Shown piece by piece: positions 48,606 to 57,489 of a stretch of DNA of 64,000 nucleotides; positions within the stretch are counted from its first letter, which is position 1; every line of letters begins with the position of its first letter. The stretch lies in assembly GCF_014898055.3 (NCBI RefSeq), contig NW_023600993.1, positions 19,682,850-19,746,849 of the forward strand, given 5' to 3'. The stretch is from Talpa occidentalis (taxonomy: Eukaryota; Chordata; Mammalia; Eulipotyphla; Talpidae). The translations under genes were made by a program, and so were the position numbers. The notes beneath the pieces are model-generated. The model had not been told where the DNA came from and searched no databases. It was given only the letters and a program-made list of their open reading frames with translations.

Positions 48606-48800
48606 ACAGCATGATTGTGCACATACAGGCCTGGTTAAGGAGGAAGCAGGTGATGGATAATTCAGCTTCAAGCTATGGGATTTGAGATAACTAATTGCCA
48701 CACATCACTTCATTTGATGTCAGAACTCCTTTCAATCTTCACACCTCGCCACATCCTCAGCAAGAGCGCAAGAGAAAGAGGAAGAGGAGGGGCGAGAAAC

Positions 48801-49223
48801 ATGGCGTCTGTGCTTGCTGTTTGTAGTGGTCTAGGGAGGACAAAGTTGACGCACTTTTTAAAGACTACAGTTCGTCTCACACATCCGGGGACTCACACAG
48901 TGTTTTGGAAAAATTATTCACAGTATCAACAGATAACAAGCAATGAGGACATGCCCATTCCAATGGAAAACCCTTATAAGGAGCCTCTTAAAAAATGTAT
49001 CTTGTGTGGAAAACGTGTAGATTATAAGAATGTACAGCTTTTGTCCCAGTTTATTTCTCCATTTACTGGATGCATTTATGGAAGGCACATAACAGGTCTT
49101 TGTGGGAAGAAACAAAAAGAAATCACAAAAGCAATAAAGAGAGCTCAAATAATGGGATTTATGCCAGTTACATACAAGGATCCTGCATATCTCAAAGACC
49201 CTAATATCAAATATAGGGAGTAA
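48801..49223 (+). CDS. MRPS18C: Intact MRPS18C retrocopy (mitochondrial ribosomal protein bS18m)
   Basis: The parental protein is a small subunit component of the mitochondrial ribosome, one of three mammalian S18 homologues. This frame has 140 codons with no stop or shift and starts at the ATG in 'gaaacatggcgtctg'. An upstream in-frame extension to 48675 lies in flanking DNA, so I reject it. Residues 1-45 are a basic, hydroxylated N-terminus suited to mitochondrial import. The S18 domain follows with C66/C69 (CILC), '[19 protein letters not shown]' and the basic '[20 protein letters not shown]' helix. The known gene is multi-exon and this copy has no introns, so it is a processed retrocopy. 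Length is close to the usual 142 residues, but the C-terminal tail seems a few residues short. Intactness suggests youth or selection. No promoter is visible and expression is unknown. Confidence 0.9.
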   Translation: MASVLAVCSGLGRTKLTHFLKTTVRLTHPGTHTVFWKNYSQYQQITSNEDMPIPMENPYKEPLKKCILCGKRVDYKNVQLLSQFISPFTGCIYGRHITGLCGKKQKEITKAIKRAQIMGFMPVTYKDPAYLKDPNIKYRE

Positions 49224-49455
49224 ATTATGTTATCAATAAACTTATTTTACATGAATGGTTGTGTGAAGCTAATAATAATTTAGTCTTAAGATTTAATAAA
49301 CTGCGTAAAAGTATACTAAATCTTCTCAAACTAAGTTTTTAACTTAATTTGAAAACTTAGGAAAAAACGTTTCAGGAGTGAAGCTTCCTCTTCATACCAA
49401 TGAATGTTAAAAAAACATAATTTAAAATGTTATTACATAATTTAAAATGTTATTA
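49224..49455 (+). other. MRPS18C-derived 3' UTR of the retrocopy
   Basis: It follows the stop codon directly. AATAAA-type signals lie at about 49234-49239 and 49294-49299, yet the copied RNA continues past both. It ends in two exact copies of cataatttaaaatgttatta (49416-49435, 49436-49455), the second directly abutting the SINE. Confidence 0.75.
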
Positions 49456-49717
49456 CCCTGGTGGTGCAGCGGGTTGAGCACAGTGCTATGAAGCTGTCCA
49501 CAGCCTCTGCAGCGCAGGTTCGATTCCCAGCCAGCCAGGGAGATACCCACATGGCGAGGCAGACCTCTCCTGTCTCGCCCACTGCTCCCCTCAGCAGTGT
49601 ATTTTGGTCAGTCTGCCTGTTCTGTTCCACACTCTGTCTCTGGTGAATCCTCTCACCCTCCCGCGCCTCTGGCCTGTACCCCAGTTCTTGTATAAAAATA
49701 AATCTTTAAAAAAAAAA
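49456..49717 (+). mobile_element. 5'-truncated older-lineage SINE, 3' part of the chimera
   Basis: The SINE starts at 'ccctggtggtgcagcggg', missing about the first seven bases (GGGCCTC). It has the older-lineage body and the tail AAAAATAAATCTTTAAAAAA. Its A-tail (about 49706-49719) runs directly into the TSD of the whole chimera. No private duplication was found: the left flank cataatttaaaatgttatta does not recur to its right. Confidence 0.9.
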
Positions 49718-49731
49718 AAGAGCGCAAGAGA

Positions 49732-50115
49732 GCAGGTACTCTCTGGTTTCCTCCAAGTAAGCATGAGCAATGGGGACATGCCTGCCCCACTGGACGTGGC
49801 TTTTATTGACATACCGTATTTCCAGAGAACTAATGTCTCCAATTGGTAATGCAACAAGTGAGCTCCGCTGTATGAATGGCTGGCTGTATCTGCAGACACT
49901 GCCCTTCTCTCAACCAGAGCTTAGAAATCAGGGACAACCAATACTGTCTATTAAAGTCGGTGGCACCATAAATAAGAGAATAAAAAACACGCAGGAAATC
50001 TCTACGTTCTTTCAGGAAATCCTGGTGAGACAAAGCCTACAAACCACGTTTCTCATGCTCATGCCTCTGAGCTGTGGTTCTTTCCTAGAAATGGCTCTGG
50101 TTTTTCATGTCTCTT
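49732..50115. other. Non-coding stretch with an unexplained 124-codon frame
   Basis: The plus frame 49770-50144 runs through this block and into an old L1. I do not recognise the protein, and it has no domain or transmembrane pattern that I can name. It is most likely a chance frame. Confidence 0.4.
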
Positions 50116-50695
50116 CATATGCAGTGATTAAAATGATAAAATAAATAAAATGACAAAATGATTATTATAAACAGCCCTAAAAAGAGACATGGTATCTATC
50201 TGAAGAATTCAAAGACACTAATGCAAAGGCTATGTACACCCCCATGCTCATTGCCGTATGATGTACAATAGCCAAGTTACGGGGACAGCCCACATGCCCG
50301 ACAGTGGATGAATGGATAAAGACGATGTGATATATATACATCACGGAATACTACTCGGCTAAATAAACATGAAGTCTTGCCATTTGTGATATCCATAGAA
50401 GTAGAGGAAATTATGTTAAATGAAGTAAGTTAGAAGAAGAAAGACAAATACCAGATGATTGCACTTATATAAAGGAACAAGACAAAGGAACCAAGCCCTA
50501 GAATCTACAGAACTGAGGCTACCAGAAGGGAAGAGTTGGGGCAAGTGTTCCAGAGGAGAGGGGTGAAAGATTATTGGTGTTTTGGTGGTGGGGGACCTGT
50601 GGTGACACATATCTGAGGAGGTGTGAACTCATACCCCTCAATCATGTACTGTGTTGTAACCCAATGTTACCTCAATAAAAACAACATGAAAACAA
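50116..50695 (+). mobile_element. Old L1 3'-end remnant (L1MA-like)
   Basis: 'aaagacactaatgcaaaggc', 'gatgtacaatagccaagtta', 'cacggaatactactcggcta', 'aaataccagatgattgcact' and 'aatgttacctcaataaaaac' follow the end of ORF2 and 3' UTR of a Laurasiatherian L1 on the plus strand. Diverged and non-coding. Confidence 0.85.
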
Positions 50696-50847
50696 AATAA
50701 ACACTCTTTTTTTTTTTTTTTTTTTTTTTTGGTGGGACCCTCGCCGGTGGCCAGGAATTGAACCAGCGTTGCAGAGGCTGCAGGCAGCCTCGCAACCCAG
50801 CGCTCAACCGCTGTGCCACCAGGGGAGGCCCCAAAATAAACACTCTT
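50693..50847 (-). mobile_element. Head-only SINE with poly-A and TSD
   Basis: Only about 100 bp of SINE is present, from GGGGCCTCCCC (right end) through the B box (ggttcaattcc on the minus strand) to '...GAGGGTCCCACC', directly followed by about 24 As (T-run at 50706-50730). The flanking duplication caaaataaacactctt is perfect over 16 bp (50693-50708, 50832-50847). The body and the AATAAA/TCTTT tail are absent, yet it inserted by the usual route. Confidence 0.93.
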
Positions 50848-53110
50848 AAATTATCAAAGCTTTCTCTGAATGTGATTTTCCTGGTGGCCTTTTTTGTTCT
50901 TTTTGCTATATATCGCAGGCAGAATGGGAGCCCTAACACCTGACACTACTAGTGATGCAATGAGCATGACATAGGTGTCGCAAGAATAATTGATACCTCC
51001 CAAAACATCCACTTTGTTTTGAAGCACTGTAGGGAATTAGAAAGGGCTACAAATCCGGCTTGCTGGTCTGTATATTCTATGGTTGAATTTATAGGACTTA
51101 CAAATACAGTTATTGAATCAGAATCTGTGTTAAACCAAGATGCAAGTATCTAATTTCTAAAAAAAAAAATCAAGTAATGGTTGACTTAAATAACAGAGAA
51201 CTTCTGTTTTATTAACTTTGGGATGTTGGACTGTCAAGTAGAAAGCATACAAGACTGACTTACTGATATTTTGTTACCTGAGATGGTGTACGTGTGTGTG
51301 GAAACACAAAGCTAATCTATCTACTTAAATTTAAGAATCCCTTCTGCTTGATAATCCTTAGAGAAATTCCTGTCTTGGTGGGGAATTCATTGTTCAGGGA
51401 CTGGAAGAACTGGCTGGTTTGGGGATTTTCGTATCAGCCAGCAACATGTTTAGGGAGGAATATCTAGACTCAGACAACTGTTCTGTTTGTTCTGCCCTGT
51501 GGTTGACAGAGCTAAGACCAACTGAAGCTACATATTTAACCTGTAGTGTTTATCCCGTGTCCACAGGGATTTTCCTTGGTGAGGAGGGTTGATTTGGGTC
51601 TCTGATCCAACTGTAGAGTTCCTGAAGGGGAGACTAATGATAGCAAACAAAATTTTCAGCAAGATTGTGTTAGACTGATAGGCACTAGCAGCCCTTGTAG
51701 AAAAGTCCTGAGGTTTTAGAAGGGAATGACTCTCTCTGGGTATGACCTCAAATGAACCCTTATTGGGTTGAGCTAACCCCCCTTTATTCTATCCCCTCTT
51801 GCAGTTGTTGGTTCAGGAATAAGCACAAGATCCAGGGCAAGCCAATTGGAGCCACTCTGTATTTCCATCAGCATCACATCAATGAAGCCAGGGGCTCCTG
51901 AATGCCCACAGCCACTGCACCATCACAGGAAGAACCCATCATTGAGGAGAAAGCCTGTAACAGAAAGAGGGAAGCGAGTCCTTGTCACTCCCGTGCTCGG
52001 TGAGACTAGGCTGGAAGCCATTCCCACCATTTCAGGCAATAGGAAATAATATTAAGGCAAAACAAACAAAATAACCATCTCATACAAATTTAGATATTGT
52101 TGATTACTTGTACCGCAAAATTCTCTAGCAAATAAACCCTGGGATCTTTCTTTGCCTAAGCTGCTTTTTTGGAGTACCTGGAGCATGCTGTTGTCTACTT
52201 AGTCGTCCTTCTCTCTAGCATAAATATACTCAGTTGTGACAAAAAAAGACATGTTTACAGGCAGCTTGGAAATGTAAAGTTATAAGTAGGTTACAAATAC
52301 TGTAACAACATTATCCTACACAGACAGGGGTAATGACAATCCTGAGTCATCATCTGCTTTCTGACTAAACAACTGACAGTTTTCTCTCCACATTGAATAA
52401 AATCCAAATGTCTTATTAATTACATATAAAAGTTTTAAAGTTCTTCCCTTGCAATAATGCAGTTTGATATATTTCTCTGGCATCAATTCAAACAGCATGT
52501 AACTCACAAATTCGTTTAGCCACAGACTTTGCTGATCTGTCCACCCAATTGTATGCCAACTGCTGGCCAAGAACTTGACCCAGACCTTGTATTCATCTAA
52601 ACTTCAATTTTGAAGTGGTGAATCTGTTGCTGAAGATTGCTCTCAGCTTTCCCACCCCTTAAAAACAAGTGTGTGGATGAAGAAACCAATTTTAAACCTA
52701 TTGGGGAAAAATAATTCCAAAAGAGGCACAGAAATCCTGATAAGGGAGGGTTCTTCCAGCACTACATTGCAAATGACAGCACACATTGCAACATTTCTCA
52801 TCATTTAATTAGATTCTAAACCTATGAGATACTTTTCCTGAAGAGTGGTTATTTCTGGAACAGCTTCAAAATGCACAGAATATCCTTTTACACCTTGCCT
52901 TTGTGCAGGAATACTAAACTCCATACTGAGAAACACTCACCAGGACTGGACCCATCAAGTAGTTGACACACTGGGAAAATGCTTCTGAGGGGCTGAGGGA
53001 CTTGAGATTTAACATTATCTAAGTAGAACCTATTGGGAAAAGAAAACTATATCTCCATATGGATGGGCAAGATTTTATACCAGAAGTCTACCACCAAATA
53101 ACAACATGGT
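50848..53110. other. Non-coding stretch, nothing firmly recognised
   Basis: Around 51800-52060 there are words ('ttggttcaggaataagcaca', 'ccagggcaagccaattggag') that recall a widespread old mammalian repeat, but I cannot name it. No exon is supported. Confidence 0.4.
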
Positions 53111-53114
53111 AGAC

Positions 53115-53640
53115 AGTGGCTAAGACATGGGTTTTCAACCTTTTTCAACTTTTGTGTATGGTTTTCAGCCAAATGGATCCCTTTGACTATCTGCTGAGGT
53201 CAGTAGATTTCACCTTGAAATGATATTTTTAAATATATGAAGTACAGAGGACTACCAAAAAATCTAATTATATTAAAACACATTTTTATTAAAATATTTT
53301 AAAATGGTGATAGAGTATATATATTTTTACTTATTAATGAATTTAAAAAGATCTAGCAACATGCCTGATAATTACTATAATTTCAAAGTGGTGACAAGTA
53401 TAAACAATACCTCACAATGTTTATAAAAACTCTAATGTAACTTGAAAATGTGAAAATGGGTGTTTTCAAATGTGATGAAGTTATAGGTACTGATAATACA
53501 ACTGTGGGTTGTTATCTATATTCACAATGAAAGGAAATATTAAATTTTACTAAGAAATAAAAATAAAGATGTAATAACTTGCCCCATTCCACTTCATGGA
53601 TTTTTTGAATTCCAGGCTAATGACATTTTTTCTAAAAGCT
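53115..53640. repeat. Possible hAT-type transposon remnant
   Basis: It starts 'gggttttcaacctttttcaa', the type of end seen in some old hAT elements. The A/T-rich interior ('aatctaattatattaaaaca') is too diverged to assign and the right end is not visible. Confidence 0.35.
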
Positions 53641-54430
53641 TAGACTCCAGGATTCATACAGCATTTCTAGTTTTGTGGACTTCATCATTTTGGGGGGAAA
53701 GTCCACAAATTCCTCTAATAATTGAATTAAATGTGTGGATACTTTACACTAAGTGCACATATTCACGTACAGAGATGCTTTGTATGCAATCTGCTGGGGG
53801 TGGGGCGGGGTGAGGCGGACTCGTGGAATCCATGTTAACTCTTGTCCTACAAGGTAAGTGTCCTGTATCCTACTTTGTTTATTCAACTGTCTAACCTTAG
53901 AAGTGGGAGTTTCCAGGGGTTAGAGTCTAAAAAGCTCTTCCTTCTACCATCAGTTATCTATAAACACCACATACTGGCTCACTAGTCCTCTTACACACAG
54001 ACTCTTGTTTCATGAACCAAATCCCTTTCCCTTTAAGCCATTTTGAGTTTGATGTCTTTTTCAGTGGTTGTTTTGATTAGCACATTACCCATCAACCTTC
54101 TAATGAAACAAGTGTGCAAAATAGGTAGAGTCAACAGAGATATTTTTTTCTTAATAGCGAGTTCTTAATAACCTGCCACAACATGTTATGTTTTTCAGAT
54201 CATGTCTACTAGATGGAAGATTTCCTTGGTATCCCTGTGTTCATTCCTCATCATTCTATAGGATCCAGGTTTCTAATACGACAGGAATATGGAACAGGGA
54301 GGAATATGGTCTTGCCAAGAGGTTAGTGCATGAGTGCTTGAATGAGGCTATGGGTGTATGTACCTTTCAGAACCAAATATTTATTTTTTACTATTAGTTC
54401 ATATTACTAATTCCTATTGACTCATCCTAA
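53641..54430. other. Non-coding stretch, nothing recognised
   Basis: A short G-rich run (ggggtggggcggggtg) lies near 53798-53813. No exon or repeat family is supported. Confidence 0.4.
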
Positions 54431-54431
54431 T

Positions 54432-54570
54432 GAGGAATGAACATAAGTCCTGGGAGCAGATAGATCTGTGTTCAAATCCCAGCATCACCACTTATAAGCT
54501 CAGCAACTTAAGACAATTATTTGATCTCCATGATATTTAATCCTCTCTAATAGGAAGAAAAAAAATATGA
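54432..54570 (+). repeat. MIR SINE remnant
   Basis: 'tctgtgttcaaatcccagca', 'tcaccacttataagctcagc' and 'atttgatctccatgatattt' are clear MIR core words in plus orientation. Confidence 0.85.
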
Positions 54571-54779
54571 CTGCCTTAGTTTGAGGCCCCCTAAAAGCAG
54601 AGCCCAAGATCAGGAACTGGGTGCTGGTGTTTTATTTGGAAGTTTCTTCCAGGAAGCAGCAATGAGGAAGTGTGGAAGTAAAATAGAGGAGATGAGAAAG
54701 GCAGCAGGAGGGTGAGCATGGGGACCCTGATTCTTCCATGACCTTCTGAGAAGAATACAAAGTACCTTTCATAGTTTTT

Positions 54780-55151
54780 ATATACAAAAAGCTAATACTA
54801 AATCTTACCTAAAAACGAGAAATCTTTGTGACCTGGAGTTAGGCAAAGTCTTATCCCATCAAAAAAAAATGAACTTCATCAAATTTTAGAACTTCTGGTT
54901 TTCATAAGTCACTGTTAAGAAAACCTACAGCTGAGGAGAAAATATTTGTAAATTACATACTTAAAAAGGATTTGTACCCAGAATATATAAAGAACTTTTA
55001 AAAGTCAATAACATTAATACAAAGAATAAAATATTGGGTAAAATATTTGAATAGACAATATCAAAGAAAATACACAATAAACACATGAAAATATACTCAG
55101 CATCATTAGTCCTTAGGGAAATACAAACTCAAACTATAGCCTCCCATTCTT
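54780..55151 (+). mobile_element. Old L1 ORF2 remnant, left part of the insertion target
   Basis: Diverged ORF2 words: 'tctttgtgacctggagttag', 'aacctacagctgaggagaaa', 'ggatttgtacccagaatata' and 'catcattagtccttagggaa'. The element continues at 61527 on the far side of the young L1, which was inserted into it in the same orientation. Confidence 0.85.
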
Positions 55152-55165
55152 CAAAGAGAATAGCA

Positions 55166-56389
55166 GAAAAAGGGGTGGAGCAACATGGCGGCGAGGAGAC
55201 GCTGCGAGTAAGATCTCCCATTAAAAAAAGTGAATAGGGAGGAAAAGCGGCAGGTCCCAGTGAGAACTGGGACACGGAAGATAAACGGGTGACGCCAGCG
55301 AACTGCCCGAAGAAGAAAGTGGCCATAAAAGAGGACTAGAAGGGAGGGAAGCGCAGAACCCTGCTCCCCTCCCCCGCCCACAGAGGCGGCACTCTCCGAC
55401 CAGCAGAGGGGAGGAAACAACAAACCAAAACAACCAACAAGAACAAACGACGCAGCAAGCGGGACTGTGAGCGGAAAGGAACTATTGCAGCCACCACACC
55501 CCGTGAACGGGAGCTGAGGCGAACCCTGCAGGATCCGCCGCGGCGGTGAGCGAACGGCTCCGGGCGCCATTAGAGAAGAACAAAGACCCCGGGAGACGCG
55601 CACACAGCCCGGGCTGCCGGTAAGCCTGCGCAGGAAACGCGGCACGCCTGGCGCGCTTGAAAAGCAAGTGCAGACCGGGATCGCGGCTGCCCAGGTCCCC
55701 GCGCCTGCGACCTAGGCTTGCGGGGAGACGACCTAGGCTTGCGGGGAGACGCACGGAGGTCCTCACTGAGGTGAAGGTCCCTCCCTGAGTAAGCAGGAAC
55801 CAGGCGCCCAGGCACGGGAGCGGTGCAAAAGGCGCCATTCCCGCGCCACTGAACTGGGCTACAGCCCGCGTCCTGGACCTGAGGGCTTTGAACTGAGACC
55901 CGGGGCACGAAAATTCGGGGCGTGGTTTCTCCACGACGGTGGAGCACAAGGCAGACACAGCACCCCAAAGCTGTTGAGGTGTACCCTACCATTCCCGCTC
56001 TGTTCTCTGTCCCACGGGGTGGGGGAGGCGAAAAACAGCCCCCCAAGGACAATAGGAGAGATCTCTGGCGCCACCTAGCGACCAGGAAAAAAAAAGTCAC
56101 TAACACCCTATAAAACAGGACATTTCTTAAGTCTGCTTGAAAAGGGCAGAAGGTTTCTGGAGGACCCAGTGGCCAGCCGGGAAGTTATTCCACGCCAAGC
56201 CCCTTCCGACCAGCAGTCTGAGCCCACAGAGGGAGCAGGCACCCACGTCCGGGGCAGACCGGGTGCGCAGAAGAGTGTGCCTGAAACCGGAGGCGCAGGG
56301 ACTGCATCCCGCTTCGCCATTTGAGAACAGGGACATTTCTTCAGTAAAAACTGCCTAAAACCAGCAGAAAGCTCCCCCAGAAGACAGAG
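55166..56389 (+). promoter_or_regulatory. L1 5' UTR / internal promoter, CpG-rich
   Basis: About 1.2 kb of GC-rich sequence with frequent CpG from about 55440 to 56330, unlike the AT-rich surroundings. It starts 'gaaaaaggggtggagcaaca' with 'tggcggcgaggagac', a GGCGGC-type start region. By L1 biology this holds the internal RNA polymerase II promoter. Long antisense frames (up to 178 codons) are due to base composition. A 21-bp tandem duplication lies at 55708-55749. Confidence 0.85.
55708..55749. repeat. 21-bp tandem duplication in the L1 5' UTR
   Basis: The unit starting cgacctaggcttgcgggg occurs at 55708-55728 and 55729-55749 without mismatch. Confidence 0.95.
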
Positions 56390-57389
56390 ATGGCTCCTGG
56401 AAGAGCCAGAGGGGAGCGGAGAAGTTCACCCAAGATGTCAGTCAGTCCGAGCAACACAGTGTCCCAACGCATACGACAAATTAGAAAACAGACAGTAGGG
56501 AGTAGAAGAACCACACGCAACCTAAAAACTCCTCAGGAAAGAAGCACACCACAAAAAGAAAACCACTCCCCAGATTGCAACGACAGCAACTTGGAAGAAC
56601 TTCTGAGCCTTCCAGAAAGAGAATTTAAAATTGCCATGATTAAAAAGTGATAGATCAGAAGAAGAAATTGAGTCCCTAAAGAGGGAAGTAAGAGAAATGC
56701 AGGAGATCAAAGAATTAATGGAGGAACTAAAGAACTCTGGGAAAAGCAATGAAAGCAGAATAGATGAAATGGAAGAACGAATAAGTAATCTTGAAGACAC
56801 AGAAATAAAAAGAACCAAAACAGAAAAGGAAAGAGAAGTACGAAGGAAAAAGAATGAAGAAAGACTTCGGGAACTATCTGACTCCATGAGGAAAGGAAAT
56901 ATAAGAGTTATAGGAATTCCAGAAGGAGAGGAGAGAGATGTAGGAACAGAGAAAATATTCATGGATATAATTGAAGAGAACTTCCCAAATGAGAAGAAGG
57001 AGCTGAAAATTGATATACAAGAAGCAAGAAGAACACCAAACTTCCACGACGAAAGGAAAAACACAGCAAGACACATAATAGTAAAGCTCCCAAGAATCCA
57101 GGACAAGGAAAAAATAATGAAGCTGACAAGAGGGAAGAAACAGATAACATTCAAAGGAAAACCAATCAGGCTGACATCAGACTTCTCTGAAGAAACACTA
57201 CGGGCAAGGAGAGAGTGGAGGGACATAGTCAACAGACTCCAAGAAAACAGATGCCAACCAAGAATACTCTATCCCGCAAAGCTCTCTTTCCTCCATGAAG
57301 AAAGAATATGGACCTTCCCAGACAAAGAGAAACTCCGGAATTTCATTGCGACTAAACCCCACTCCAAAAAATACTACAAGGAATCCTAA
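56390..57389 (+). pseudogene. L1 ORF1 (RNA-binding ORF1p), one frameshift
   Basis: ORF1p is the trimeric nucleic-acid chaperone that coats L1 RNA. The frame opens at 56390 (MAPGRARG...). It runs 86 codons to a premature TGA at 56648-56650, just after a short A-run at 56642-56646. The rest continues in another frame from about 56643 to the stop at 57387-57389. The second part shows the coiled coil (REVREMQEIKELMEEL), then the RRM-like domain around 'NIRVIGIPEGEE' and 'FHDERKNTARHIIVKL'. The C-terminal domain follows ('ARREWRDIVNRLQE', 'RILYPAKLSF'). A one-base insertion in the A-run would explain the break. Confidence 0.93.
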
Positions 57390-57489
57390 AGCCAGAACCT
57401 CAGAGAGACGAATAACAACGAAAGAAGACCAAAAAAAAAAAAAGTTATTAAAAGAATAAATAAATAAAATCAAAGGAAAGACAAACATA

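Larger units (their letters stand above)
48762..49731 (+). mobile_element. Chimeric retrocopy: MRPS18C mRNA joined to a SINE, one TSD
   Basis: A perfect 14-bp duplication, aagagcgcaagaga, lies at 48762-48775 and 49718-49731. Everything in between behaves as one insertion. It holds a short 5' leader, the intronless MRPS18C reading frame, its 3' UTR with two AATAAA signals, a 20-bp tandem duplication, a SINE lacking its first bases, and a poly-A tail. The SINE has no duplication of its own, because its A-tail directly abuts the right-hand duplication of the whole unit. Either reverse transcriptase switched template from SINE RNA to MRPS18C mRNA during insertion, or the parental mRNA already ended inside a SINE. 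Confidence 0.88.

Noticed and set aside
48675..48800. In-frame upstream extension of the MRPS18C frame by 42 codons
   Set aside because: It lies mostly upstream of and within the target-site duplication, in flanking DNA. The conserved start is the ATG at 48801.
49770..50144. 124-codon plus-strand frame downstream of the MRPS18C retrocopy
   Set aside because: It ends inside an old L1 remnant, shows no known domain and lies outside the retrocopy unit.
55151..56106. Long minus-strand frames (164, 158 and 178 codons) opposite the L1 5' UTR
   Set aside because: They overlap each other in different frames across GC-rich DNA with few stop codons. They have no family resemblance. They reflect base composition and not an antisense gene.
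56522..57232. 236-codon minus-strand frame opposite ORF1
   Set aside because: It is Ser/Leu/Phe-rich, as expected for the reverse of a Lys/Glu-rich coiled coil, so it is a shadow of ORF1.
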